Shown here: positions 16,608 through 23,708 of the stretch, in pieces
Position numbering within the stretch: the stretch's first letter is position 1
How the letters are laid out: each line of letters starts with the position of its first letter
NCBI RefSeq assembly: GCF_004125265.1
Contig: NZ_RDTE01000003.1
Location: 4,216,001-4,280,000, forward strand
Direction of reading: 5' to 3'
Origin: Streptomyces lydicus
GTDB lineage: Bacteria > Actinomycetota > Actinomycetes > Streptomycetales > Streptomycetaceae
Length of the DNA stretch: 64,000 nt
Made by a program: the position numbers and the translations under genes
The notes under the pieces: model-generated
Database searches by the model: none
Told to the model about the DNA's origin: nothing
What the model saw: the letters and a program-made list of their open reading frames with translations, nothing else

Positions 16608-16641
16608 TGCGGAGGGGGGTTTCGGGGTCTGACCTGCGGTC

Positions 16642-16732
16642 CTCCCTGACTCCCTGAACGATCATTTGCGCAGGTCAGGGCCAGGGAGGTGGGTCAGGGA
16701 GGCGTTCAGGGAGTTCTCCCTGCTTCCCTGAC
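16642..16732. repeat. TCAGGGAG repeats, candidate clt (TraB recognition) site
   Basis: Four exact copies of the 8-mer TCAGGGAG lie in about 75 bp, two on each strand (16642–16649, 16650–16657, 16694–16701, 16706–16713). Near matches occur beside them (GCCAGGGAGG at 16680, CTCCCTGC at 16717, TTCCCTGA at 16725). TraB translocases of Streptomyces recognise tandem 8-bp repeats (TRS) in a clt locus, often next to traB. Assignment is by position and repeat length only. Confidence 0.5.
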
Positions 16733-16753
16733 CCGTCGGCGGTGCGCTCCCTG

Positions 16754-18871
16754 TCATCCGTCGGCGGAAGCGGAACCGTCCGTGTCGCGTTTGGCGAGAG
16801 CGCGGGCGACGCGGTCGCGGGCGACGACCATCACGCCGTCGGACTTGTACGGCTCCGCGCCGGCGCCGTCCAGGACGGCCTTGAGGTCGATGAACGACCA
16901 GCCGCCGTAGGCGTCCACGTTCCGCGTCGCGAGCCGCGCCAGCACGTCCTTGGTCCGCACGCGGGTCGCGTCGCCGACGACGGCGGCGATGTCGGCGAGC
17001 GGGTCGTGCTCTTCTTCTCGCTCGATGGCGTGCAGGGTGGTGACGCCGTCGCGCAGGGCCTTGGCCCGGTCGGTGATGGCTTCGGCGGCGGCGGCGTCGA
17101 TGTAGTGCGTGCGCACCGTGATGGACGACTGTCCGGCCGGGATGGCGATGCCGTCGGAGGCGACGACCAGGGTGCCCCGGTCCAGGCCCGGACGCAGCAG
17201 GTTCGGAGCCGCACCGCCGTCAACGGCCTTGTCTCCCAAGGCCATGCGGGCTTGGGACTCGGTGCCCAGGGCGAGGGAGGCGCGTGTGTGGGCGCCTTCG
17301 CGGACCAGCTTGGGCAGGTTCTCGTTGGTGGGGTCCTGGGTGCCCTGCCACATCAGGACGTTCACGGCCCGTCCCTGGTTGTGGATCTTGCGGACGGCCA
17401 TGAAGTACCGGGAGTTGGCCTTGGAGCCGCCGTAGGGGCGCTTGTCGTCGTCCTTGGCCGGGCACATGAACGCCACCTGTGCTTCGTCGACCAGCACGAT
17501 CAGCGGCGGGAAGGTAGTGCCGGGCGGGGCCTGGATACGGCGGTTCATCTCGCCGACCGCGCCCTCGACCATCTCGGTCACCTGGATCACGTGCTCATCC
17601 GTCGGCCCCTGGATCAGGGTCGTGGCGAGACCGTCGAACATGGCCCAGTCGCCGATGCCCTTGAGGTCGCCCATGAGGAACTGCACCGACTTGTCGAGCG
17701 CGAGCCACAGGGCCAGGGAGCGCAGGGCGACGGTCTTGCCCTGGTTCGACAGGCCCGTGATGAGCAGGTGGCGCTGATACAGGCTCAGCGCGGCAGCATC
17801 TCCGCGCAGGTCCTGACCCCACGGGGCGCGGCCCTTGGCGTAGTCGGCGGTCATCGTGTCGTCGGTAACCAGCGGGGACGGGCCGATCGGCTCATCCAGC
17901 GCCCCGGAGTCGGCCACCCACAGCCGGACCGTGCGGGCCGCCTGCGGGATGGTGATGAACACTTCGTGTTCGTGCCGGGTCAGGTTCTCGGCGAGCTTGC
18001 GGCGCTTGCCCTGCACCTCATTGGTCGACACCCCCGAGGGAAGCGTCACGTCGACTTCCACACCGCATCCGGCGATCCGGATCGGACCGAGCATGCTCGC
18101 GCCGGCGTCGCCCATTTCCTTGATGGCTCGCGCCAGGGCGGGCACCCCGAGGTCGCGCAGGGCCTTGACCACGATGGACGGGGTGATCGGCTCCCCCTCA
18201 CCGTTGCGGACGTTGGCGGGCAGTGCCCAGGCGGGGGCGGCGTGCTGCTTGCGACCGACCGACCACAGGGCCAGCAGCGCGAGGAACGGGCCGATCGCCA
18301 GCGCCGGGCCCCAGACGACCCGCACGATGCGGATCAGCAGGGCGATGAAGTCGATGGTCGCCGTGAGCGGGGTGATGACGTCGCCGATGTGGCCGGTGTT
18401 GAGGGCCATGACGACGCCGAGGCCGACCAGCACGCCGATGCTCATGCCGGCGCCGACGGCCACGCCCTTGGCGGCCTCCACGGGCGAGTGGAGGAGGTCC
18501 ATGCGGCGGTGGTGGCGGGCGGCGCGAAAGCGCTGCAACCGCTCCTCCCACTCCTCGGCCGCCTCCAGGTTCCCCGCGGCTTCCGCCGCACGAATCATGC
18601 GCTCGTACCGGGAACCGGTACGCCCGTCCCACGTGCGGCGGGCCACGATCCGGCCGCCGTTGAGGGTGTAGAGGCTGTGCCGGGCCGCCGCCCGCACCGT
18701 GGCCCGGGTCGACTCGTGCGTGGCGGCGGTCTTCACTGCGCGGCCGGAGCGCACCCACAGCGGCACGGGCCGGGCCGGCGGCGCGTCGGGCACGACGGTG
18801 AGCACGGTGGGGGCGGTGTCGGGGGTCGGGGGGTCGGTGGGCTTGTGGAGGTGGACGACGTTCTCAGACAT
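16754..18871 (-). CDS. traB: FtsK/SpoIIIE-type conjugative DNA translocase
   Basis: Hexameric motor that moves double-stranded element DNA from donor to recipient mycelium. The 705-residue protein has a cytoplasmic N-terminus and two membrane helices (GVAVGAGMSIGVLVGLGVVMAL and an IVRVVWGPALAIGPFLALLALW region). A soluble part follows, then the ATPase domain with Walker A GLSNQGKTVALRSLA (about residue 372) and Walker B LIVLVDEAQ. The C-terminus (LADIAAVVGDATRVRTKDVLARLAT) resembles a winged-helix domain, the DNA-reading part of TraB. It is the first gene of a transfer block; downstream repeats at 16642–16732 may be its target. Confidence 0.92.
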   Translation of the reverse strand: MSENVVHLHKPTDPPTPDTAPTVLTVVPDAPPARPVPLWVRSGRAVKTAATHESTRATVRAAARHSLYTLNGGRIVARRTWDGRTGSRYERMIRAAEAAGNLEAAEEWEERLQRFRAARHHRRMDLLHSPVEAAKGVAVGAGMSIGVLVGLGVVMALNTGHIGDVITPLTATIDFIALLIRIVRVVWGPALAIGPFLALLALWSVGRKQHAAPAWALPANVRNGEGEPITPSIVVKALRDLGVPALARAIKEMGDAGASMLGPIRIAGCGVEVDVTLPSGVSTNEVQGKRRKLAENLTRHEHEVFITIPQAARTVRLWVADSGALDEPIGPSPLVTDDTMTADYAKGRAPWGQDLRGDAAALSLYQRHLLITGLSNQGKTVALRSLALWLALDKSVQFLMGDLKGIGDWAMFDGLATTLIQGPTDEHVIQVTEMVEGAVGEMNRRIQAPPGTTFPPLIVLVDEAQVAFMCPAKDDDKRPYGGSKANSRYFMAVRKIHNQGRAVNVLMWQGTQDPTNENLPKLVREGAHTRASLALGTESQARMALGDKAVDGGAAPNLLRPGLDRGTLVVASDGIAIPAGQSSITVRTHYIDAAAAEAITDRAKALRDGVTTLHAIEREEEHDPLADIAAVVGDATRVRTKDVLARLATRNVDAYGGWSFIDLKAVLDGAGAEPYKSDGVMVVARDRVARALAKRDTDGSASADG

Positions 18872-18976
18872 GCTGGACGTGCTCCTGACTGCCCCTCTTG
18901 GGGCGGGAGTGAGGGAGAGCCGGGGTGGCCGTGTCCGTGGAAAGAGGCGGCCACCCCGGCACCGAAAAGGGGCTGG

Positions 18977-19294
18977 TCAGAACCAGCCGGATGACTTCTT
19001 CTGGGCCTTGGCGCGGGCGGCCTCGGTGATGAGCCGCTGACGCTCGCCGTGCAGCGCGGTCAGCTCCGCGCTCAGCCGCATCTCGGCAGCGCTGCCGAGA
19101 GAGTCAATCTGCTCCTCGGCACGACCCGTGCTGCGGCCCCGGGCGGCCCGGTAGGAGCCGCTGGCCAGGACGCGGGCCATAGCCCGGCGCTCACGGCCAT
19201 TCAGCGGCCACGACTCGCCCCGCCGGACCGCCTCCAGCTTCTTCGTCGTCGCCTGAATCTCGCGGTCCAGACGGCGCAGGTCGGAGTTACCCAT
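18977..19294 (-). CDS. Small helical hypothetical protein
   Basis: A 105-residue basic protein of unknown function lying just upstream of traB. It is almost wholly helical: an N-terminal coiled coil (SDLRRLDREIQATTKKLEAV), a middle basic part (NGRERRAMARVLASGSYRAARG), and a second helix (SAELTALHGERQRLITEAARAKAQKK) ending in SSGWF. The ATG at 19294 follows GAGGAG with good spacing. Longer readings run into the methyltransferase gap and are rejected. Its place suggests a transfer or spreading accessory role. Confidence 0.7.
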   Translation of the reverse strand: MGNSDLRRLDREIQATTKKLEAVRRGESWPLNGRERRAMARVLASGSYRAARGRSTGRAEEQIDSLGSAAEMRLSAELTALHGERQRLITEAARAKAQKKSSGWF

Positions 19295-19347
19295 GTCAGT
19301 GCTCCTCGGGGTGTGATGGGCGAAGGTGCTCGTTCCGTCTCCGCAGC

Positions 19348-20382
19348 TCAGGCGGCAGCGCGGGCGGGCAGGGTGGGCGCGAGGAAGCGGAGGGCGGCCA
19401 CGGCCTGGTGGGGGACCACGCCATTGCCCAGCGCCTTGAGCTGTGCGGAGCGGGACAGGCCGGGGACGGCGGTGACGTGCCCGGCGGGCAGGCCCATGAG
19501 CCATTCGACGAATACGGGGCTCAGCCGTCCCACAGCGTCAACTGGCCCGGGGGCGGTCCGCTGGAGGACTTTCTCCCAGCGCGCGATCGTGTCGGCGTAC
19601 TCGCCCCACTCGGCGAGTCCTTCGGGAACGCACTCAGCGCCGCCTCGGGCAGATTCGCCCTGCCCGACTGCACCCGCCGGTCCGTCGCATTCGTGCGCGA
19701 CACCGCGCCCTTCGTGCCGTCCGTGGCCCGCGGGGTGGGCAGCAGGGAGACGACGTGCCGCAGGTTCATCCCGCCCTGTGCCGCGTGCCCTGCTCCGGTG
19801 TTCTCCGAGGTCGACGGGGTCGGCAGGAGCGAGCCGACGACTGTCGGGAGCTGCCCCCGCTGCCCGCCGCCCCGCCAGTCCCTCGCCGCCGGCGTCGGCA
19901 GGCCAGGCAACGACGAACAGTCGGTTGCGCTGGTGAGCCGCGCCCACGTCAGATGCGCGAAGAGTGCACCAGCGCGCATCGAACCCGAGGGCGGCAAGGT
20001 CAGCGAGGACGGCGTCGAATCCGAGAGAAAGGTGCCCTGCGACGTTTTCAAAGACCGCGTAGCGGGGTCGTAGAACGCCAAGGGCACGGGCGATGTGGGG
20101 CCAGATGTGCCGGGCATCGGCAACTCCCTTCCTCTTGCCGGCGGAGCTGAACGGCTGGCACGGATAGCCGCCGCAGACGACATCGACCGCCGCCACGCGC
20201 GAGAAGTCGGCGGCGGTGATGTCTCCCAGGTTCGGCACTCCGGGATGGCGGTGGGCCAGGATGCGGCTTGCACCGGGGTCGTTGTCCGCCACCCACGCAA
20301 GCTCGCCGCCGAACACTGCTTGGACGGCCATGTCCAGGCCGCCGTAGCCGGTGCACACGGAGCCGATACGCAGCGCCCCCAT
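19348..20382 (-). CDS. DNA cytosine-5 methyltransferase of the element (internal frame switch)
   Basis: Predicted to methylate cytosine at C5 and protect element DNA from host restriction; no cognate nuclease is adjacent. Motif I (IGSVCTGYGGLDMAV), motif IV with the nucleophile (VVCGGYPCQPFSSAGKR), motif VI (YAVFENVAGHL) and motif VIII-like NRLFVVAWPAD are in frame. The C-terminal motifs IX–X (LSPVFVEWLMGLPAGHVTAV, QLKALGNGVVPHQA) are also in frame. The stretch between, about 19,560–19,910, reads as unnatural Arg/Ala-rich sequence here. In another frame it gives the family-typical LPTPAARDWRGG and LLPTPRATDGTKG. ATG at 20382 overlaps the previous stop (TGATG). Confidence 0.8.
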   Translation of the reverse strand: MGALRIGSVCTGYGGLDMAVQAVFGGELAWVADNDPGASRILAHRHPGVPNLGDITAADFSRVAAVDVVCGGYPCQPFSSAGKRKGVADARHIWPHIARALGVLRPRYAVFENVAGHLSLGFDAVLADLAALGFDARWCTLRASDVGAAHQRNRLFVVAWPADAGGEGLAGRRAAGAAPDSRRLAPADPVDLGEHRSRARGTGRDEPAARRLPAAHPAGHGRHEGRGVAHECDGPAGAVGQGESARGGAECVPEGLAEWGEYADTIARWEKVLQRTAPGPVDAVGRLSPVFVEWLMGLPAGHVTAVPGLSRSAQLKALGNGVVPHQAVAALRFLAPTLPARAAA

Positions 20383-21245
20383 CACGCGGCCACACGCTTC
20401 CACGCGGCCCGCAGACGGACCTCGGAGGCGGAGTGGCCGGCCGTCCGGAACCGGGCGGCCATCTCCCGGTAGGACAAGGGCGGGGTCCGGCTGGTGCGGA
20501 TCTCGTCCACCACCGCGTCCAGCGCGTCATCGGTGAGGGCGGGTGCCGCCTCCAGGGCGGGAGACCCGACCGGCTCGGACGGACCCCACACGGGCAGGTC
20601 CCAGCGGGGTGTGACGCCGGGCGTGACGGGGGTCGTCACGCTGGTCAGCGCCTTGCCGGTCTCCTCGCTCGCCCGCGTCGTCTCCAGCGTCGACCACGCC
20701 GCGGAGAGCGTCTTGGCGGTCTCGGCCTGGACGCGTGCGACGCGTGCCCCGGCCCCCGTCACGGCCGTCAGCCGGGTCTCCTCCGTGGCCGCTTCAGCAC
20801 AGAGCCGGGCGCGCGCCACGGCCGCATCGTCCCGGGCCTCCTGCTGGATACCCCGGATCGACTCCAGTGCCCTCGGGGTGAGTGCCGTGCGCTCCCACAG
20901 CCCGTGGACCAGCCAGAGAGCCTTGGCAGCGATCGGCAGCCACGCCACGGCCAGCCACGCGCCGGCGGACTGGTCAGCGGTGACCGCGTGAGCGACCAGG
21001 ACACCGGTCGCCAGCAGTCCGAAGCACCAGCCCACGGCGGTCACCGCACGGGAGTGGTCGCCCTGCACGGCGAGCCGCCGCTCGTAGGCGAGGGTGGCCA
21101 GCCAGCCGCCGTCGATCCCCAGACCGACAACCAGCGCAATCAGCCACGGCACGGCCGTACCCAGCCACATCACGACCACGGCCAGGGTGAGCACCATGGA
21201 CACCGCCGTCATCGCTACGGCGGGAAGAACGGTCTTAGCCCTCAT
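20382..21245 (-). CDS. DUF2637-type membrane protein (Spd-like)
   Basis: Element-encoded membrane protein often found in Streptomyces plasmids and AICEs, thought to help spreading of transferred DNA. The 287-residue protein has four membrane helices in its first 125 residues (VLPAVAMTAVSMVLTLAVVVM, VPWLIALVVGLGIDGGWL, AVTAVGWCFGLLATGVLVAH, AWLAVAWLPIAAKALWLVHG). A long helical cytoplasmic region follows, then a C-terminal helix-turn-helix-like part (SYREMAARFRTAGHSASEVRLR). The ATG at 21245 overlaps the upstream stop by 4 bp. The longer reading to 21356 lies inside the preceding gene and is rejected. Confidence 0.85.
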   Translation of the reverse strand: MRAKTVLPAVAMTAVSMVLTLAVVVMWLGTAVPWLIALVVGLGIDGGWLATLAYERRLAVQGDHSRAVTAVGWCFGLLATGVLVAHAVTADQSAGAWLAVAWLPIAAKALWLVHGLWERTALTPRALESIRGIQQEARDDAAVARARLCAEAATEETRLTAVTGAGARVARVQAETAKTLSAAWSTLETTRASEETGKALTSVTTPVTPGVTPRWDLPVWGPSEPVGSPALEAAPALTDDALDAVVDEIRTSRTPPLSYREMAARFRTAGHSASEVRLRAAWKRVAA

Positions 21246-21526
21246 ACCGCACCCCCGTTGTCGGTCCACGGGGTGTAGGTGACGGGCCTGTCTGCCGTCC
21301 ACCGGCGCAGCGCCCCGGCAGCAAAGATGACGTCGTGGCCCTGCTCCAGGACGCACCCGAGAATGGCCAGCGCGTCATGAGAGCGGCGCTGCAACAGTGC
21401 GGCGTACTCGCTTTCGTCCTCGTCGGCCAGCCCCGGCAACGGGACGTCCAGCGCGTCATGAACCGCGCGAAGCAGCGCCACGGCCGCCTCAGGGAGGGAG
21501 TCGACACGTACGGTCGTGTCGCTCAT
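21242..21526 (-). CDS. Small acidic hypothetical protein
   Basis: A 94-residue protein without a recognised family, in a chain of ATGA-coupled small genes. It is acidic and helical (SLPEAAVALLRAVHDALDVPL, then DESEYAALLQRRSHDALAILGCV), with a short basic end (GALRRWTADRP). Both ends overlap neighbours by 4 bp (21242–21245 and 21523–21526), so it is surely translated with them. Function unknown. Confidence 0.75.
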   Translation of the reverse strand: MSDTTVRVDSLPEAAVALLRAVHDALDVPLPGLADEDESEYAALLQRRSHDALAILGCVLEQGHDVIFAAGALRRWTADRPVTYTPWTDNGGAV

Positions 21527-21819
21527 GCCGCTGCCCCCGTCCCGGCCCCCTGGCCGCGAGCGGCCCGCATGAACGGCACCGTGCGGGTCAGCGCGTCGGC
21601 GTACAGGGCGTCCCAACCGGCGACCTCGTCACCGGCGTCCGCCGACTCCCGCAGGTCCCGCAGGACTTCGCGGGCCACGTCCCGGCGAGCGCGCCGCTCC
21701 TCGTCCGTCTCCCGCTTCAGCGGGCCACGGAACAAGTCGATGTCGATGCCGAGGGCCAGCTCCACGAATTCCGTCTCGTCAGTGGCCTCTTGGCCAGCGA
21801 CGAAAGTGCGCATGCGCAT
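21523..21819 (-). CDS. Small hypothetical protein
   Basis: A 98-residue acidic protein (FVAGQEATDETEFVELALGIDID, then a charged helix ERRARRDVAREVLRDLRES and GWDALYADALTRTVPFMRAARG). No family is recognised. The ATG at 21819 follows AAGGAGA about nine nt upstream; another ATG is two codons on. Upstream sits copy 3 of the repeated hairpin element; the 3' end overlaps the next gene by ATGA. Confidence 0.72.
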   Translation of the reverse strand: MRMRTFVAGQEATDETEFVELALGIDIDLFRGPLKRETDEERRARRDVAREVLRDLRESADAGDEVAGWDALYADALTRTVPFMRAARGQGAGTGAAA

Positions 21820-21840
21820 AGTGGATCTCTCCTTGTCAGG

Positions 21841-21900
21841 TGCGTCGGGATGCGCGGGGCGGTCGGCTGTCCTTGTCCGGGAGTGCGACCGCACCGCGAA
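21841..21900 (-). promoter_or_regulatory. Repeated hairpin leader element, copy 3
   Basis: On the minus strand CGCGGTGCGGTCG pairs imperfectly with CGACCGCCCCGCG around CACTCCCGGACAAGGACAGC, and GCATCCCGACGCA follows. It fills the gap between the DUF3307-like gene and the 98-aa gene, with the ATG 21 nt further on. The stem sequence differs from the other copies while the loop is kept, which supports a conserved structure. Confidence 0.7.
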
Positions 21901-21910
21901 GAATCAGGGG

Positions 21911-22360
21911 TCAGACGGTGACGATGACCAGCGCGGCGATCAGCAGCCACAGGTGGTGGAAGGACTGGTCAAGCGCATACGCACCGGTGCCGATGTGCGG
22001 GTTGTCGTCGTGGCCGGCGCGCGGGGCACCGAGCCGGTAGAACTCGCCCTTGCCGGTCACCTTGGCCAGCCACGCGAGCGTGCTGCGGCGGTCGGCCCAC
22101 CAGTGCGTGACGGCGTCGATGCCAAGCCCGGCGACGGTGCCGAGCACCGACAGATGCAGCCCCAGAAGCGCGGCGGCCGGGATGAGGACGGCGAGCTTGG
22201 TGAGCGTCAGGGTGGCGACGTGGCGTGCGTCCGCGAGTCGGCCGACCCAGCCGGGACGGCCCTTGTGCGAGGACTGGTGAGAGCTCTGCACCCAGTGGTC
22301 GCCGACGCTGTGGGCGACGTACAGGGCGATGAAGACGGCGGCGAAGGTGGCAGCGTGCAC
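21911..22360 (-). CDS. DUF3307-like membrane protein
   Basis: A 149-residue membrane protein of unknown role, at the promoter-proximal end of the transfer operon. The N-terminal motif FIALYVAHSVGDHWVQSSHQSSHK and the following HVATLTLTKLAVLIPAAALLGLH and GIDAVTHWWADRR match the pattern of DUF3307 proteins (His/Asp residues in membrane helices). It ends in a third hydrophobic helix (HHLWLLIAALVIVTV). GTG start at 22360 with AGGAG nine nt upstream. The leader carries repeated element copy 4 and a tRNA-like minihelix. Confidence 0.72.
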   Translation of the reverse strand: MHAATFAAVFIALYVAHSVGDHWVQSSHQSSHKGRPGWVGRLADARHVATLTLTKLAVLIPAAALLGLHLSVLGTVAGLGIDAVTHWWADRRSTLAWLAKVTGKGEFYRLGAPRAGHDDNPHIGTGAYALDQSFHHLWLLIAALVIVTV

Positions 22361-22378
22361 GGTGGTGATCTCCTGACT

Positions 22379-22440
22379 GCGTCGGGATAGGGAAACCAGC
22401 GCGGCGGGCTGTCCTTGTCCGGGGGTGCCGCTGCGCCGGT
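22379..22440 (-). promoter_or_regulatory. Repeated hairpin leader element, copy 4
   Basis: Minus strand: CCGGCGCAGCGG and CCGCCGCGCTGG close a stem around CACCCCCGGACAAGGACAGC, and CCCTATCCCGACGCAG follows, 18 nt before the GTG of the DUF3307-like gene. The loop differs from copies 2 and 3 by one base (T to C). Confidence 0.7.
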
Positions 22441-22476
22441 CATGAAGGCCGGAACCGCAAGAAGCGGCCAGCCAAG

Positions 22477-22519
22477 CGCCCCGGCAGGGAGTCGAACCCT
22501 GCCTACGACCATCGGGGCG
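22477..22519 (-). other. tRNA-like acceptor/T-arm minihelix
   Basis: On the minus strand CGCCCCG pairs with CGGGGCG (7 bp, as in an acceptor stem). A GCAGG/CCTGC stem carrying GTTCGACTC (a normal T-arm and loop) is followed directly by the 3' acceptor strand. Between the 5' acceptor strand and the T-arm only ten nt remain, so D-arm and anticodon arm are absent. It lies in the leader of the transfer operon. Not a functional tRNA; a decayed tRNA or a structural mimic. Confidence 0.5.
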
Positions 22520-22732
22520 GTGATGCGGTGTCTCCTTCGGGAGCGAGCTCCCGTTTCAGGCGTATGGAGAGGTGACCTTGCGGCCTAAGCCCTCCGGTTG
22601 ACCAGGGATCCGGGCCCCTCGGCCCGCTCTGTCCCGGGCCCCTTGGCCCCGCCGAAGCGGAGCCCATTCCTGTGCAGGTCACGCAGTTGTGCAGGCCAAA
22701 GAAGACCCATTCGCTCCATCCAGCCTGACCAA

Positions 22733-22805
22733 CTTGGCTAGCCCGGTGAGCGCAAGAACAACGTAGCCATCCTGGCTAGTCACGTCAATACCTGACTAGC
22801 CTGAC
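22733..22805. promoter_or_regulatory. Candidate operator boxes for the GntR regulator
   Basis: Three boxes of consensus TGRCTAGYC: TTGGCTAGCC (22734), CTGGCTAGTC (22772) and CTGACTAGCC (22792, continuing into CTGACTG). They lie 40–110 bp upstream of the GntR gene and in front of the divergent transfer operon. Each is centred on the palindrome CTAG. The arrangement suits autorepression and silencing of transfer genes, as KorSA does in pSAM2. Confidence 0.55.
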
Positions 22806-22841
22806 TGTCCTGATCAAGCAGAAAGGACGTAGCATCGGGGC

Positions 22842-23708
22842 ATGACCTTCACGCCGGAACCCCTGGACCCGGACGACGACCGGCCGCCGTATGAGCAGGT
22901 GGCGAGCAGTCTTGGCGCCGCCATTCGGACGAGGAAGCTAAGCCCCGGCGACAAGCTCCCGTCGCACAAAACCCTGACTGAGCTGTACGGGTTCGCCCGC
23001 GCCACGATCCAGCGGGCGCTCCGGGACCTGGAAGATGAGGGCCTTGTCGTATCCCGGAAGGGCAGCGGCGTGTACGTCCGCAACCGCACCGAGCGGCCGG
23101 CTGGTCTCCGCCCGTACGTGGAGCAGGCATTTGCCAGTACGAACGTCTCGATTGACTTCGCCGGGTTCTCCAGCGAGACCCTGCACAGCGCTCTTCAGGA
23201 GCCCATCGACAAGATCCGCGTCGGCCGGCTAACCCCGTCGAGCATCAACATCCGCATCCTGGTGCCGGACATGTCGGTACCCCATGCCGCGCCCGTGCGT
23301 CGCGAGGACGGGGCGGACGACCCGCGCCTTCGCCGTCGAATGCACGACATGATGGTCGGCTTCACCCGCAGCATCACCAACTCCATCCACGAACTAAGCG
23401 TTCTCGGGCTGGTGGCGGAGACCAACGTGAGCGTGCGGGTCCACAGCGGGACACAGCTCTTCAAGCTGTACGTGATCAACCAGGAAGACGCATTCTTCGG
23501 GTACTACCCCATCCGCCCCAACAAGGTGGTCGCAGAGGGGGAGGTCATCGAGATCTACGACCTCGTGGGGGCGGATGCCACGCTGTTCCACTACTCCGTG
23601 AACGAAGGCGAGTCGTCGAGCGGGGCTCAGCAGGTCGAGCAGGCCCTCATGTGGTTCGACAGCGTTTGGAACACCATCGGAAGGGATCTCGGCCCTGATG
23701 GGAAGTAG
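22842..23708 (+). CDS. GntR-family transfer repressor (KorSA-like)
   Basis: Likely master regulator that keeps replication and transfer genes silent in the integrated state. The 288-residue protein has an N-terminal GntR winged helix-turn-helix (PPYEQVASSLGAAIRTRKLSPGDKLPSHK, then LYGFARATIQRALRDLEDEGLV and GSGVYVRN). A C-terminal domain of about 190 residues (SSINIRILVPDMSVPHA, FFGYYPIRPNKVV) lacks the UTRA or FCD signature. It is divergent from the transfer operon across candidate operators. Its 3' end overlaps the HAD gene by 11 bp, which implies co-translation. Confidence 0.85.
   Translation: MTFTPEPLDPDDDRPPYEQVASSLGAAIRTRKLSPGDKLPSHKTLTELYGFARATIQRALRDLEDEGLVVSRKGSGVYVRNRTERPAGLRPYVEQAFASTNVSIDFAGFSSETLHSALQEPIDKIRVGRLTPSSINIRILVPDMSVPHAAPVRREDGADDPRLRRRMHDMMVGFTRSITNSIHELSVLGLVAETNVSVRVHSGTQLFKLYVINQEDAFFGYYPIRPNKVVAEGEVIEIYDLVGADATLFHYSVNEGESSSGAQQVEQALMWFDSVWNTIGRDLGPDGK

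Larger units (their letters stand above)
22361..22841. other. Divergent control region of the element
   Basis: A 481-bp stretch without genes between the transfer operon (minus) and the GntR–HAD pair (plus). It holds, in order, leader element copy 4 (22379–22440), a tRNA-like acceptor/T-arm minihelix (22477–22519), a GC-rich hairpin-prone segment (about 22,605–22,670) and three candidate operator boxes (22733–22805). Confidence 0.7.

Noticed and set aside
16742..18994. A 750-residue plus-strand ORF over traB
   Set aside because: It is the antisense of a well-supported TraB gene; its composition (Gly/Val/His/Asp-rich) is that of a shadow frame.
22477..22519. A functional tRNA gene
   Set aside because: Acceptor and T-arm are perfect, but only ten nt separate the 5' acceptor strand from the T-arm, so D and anticodon arms are missing.
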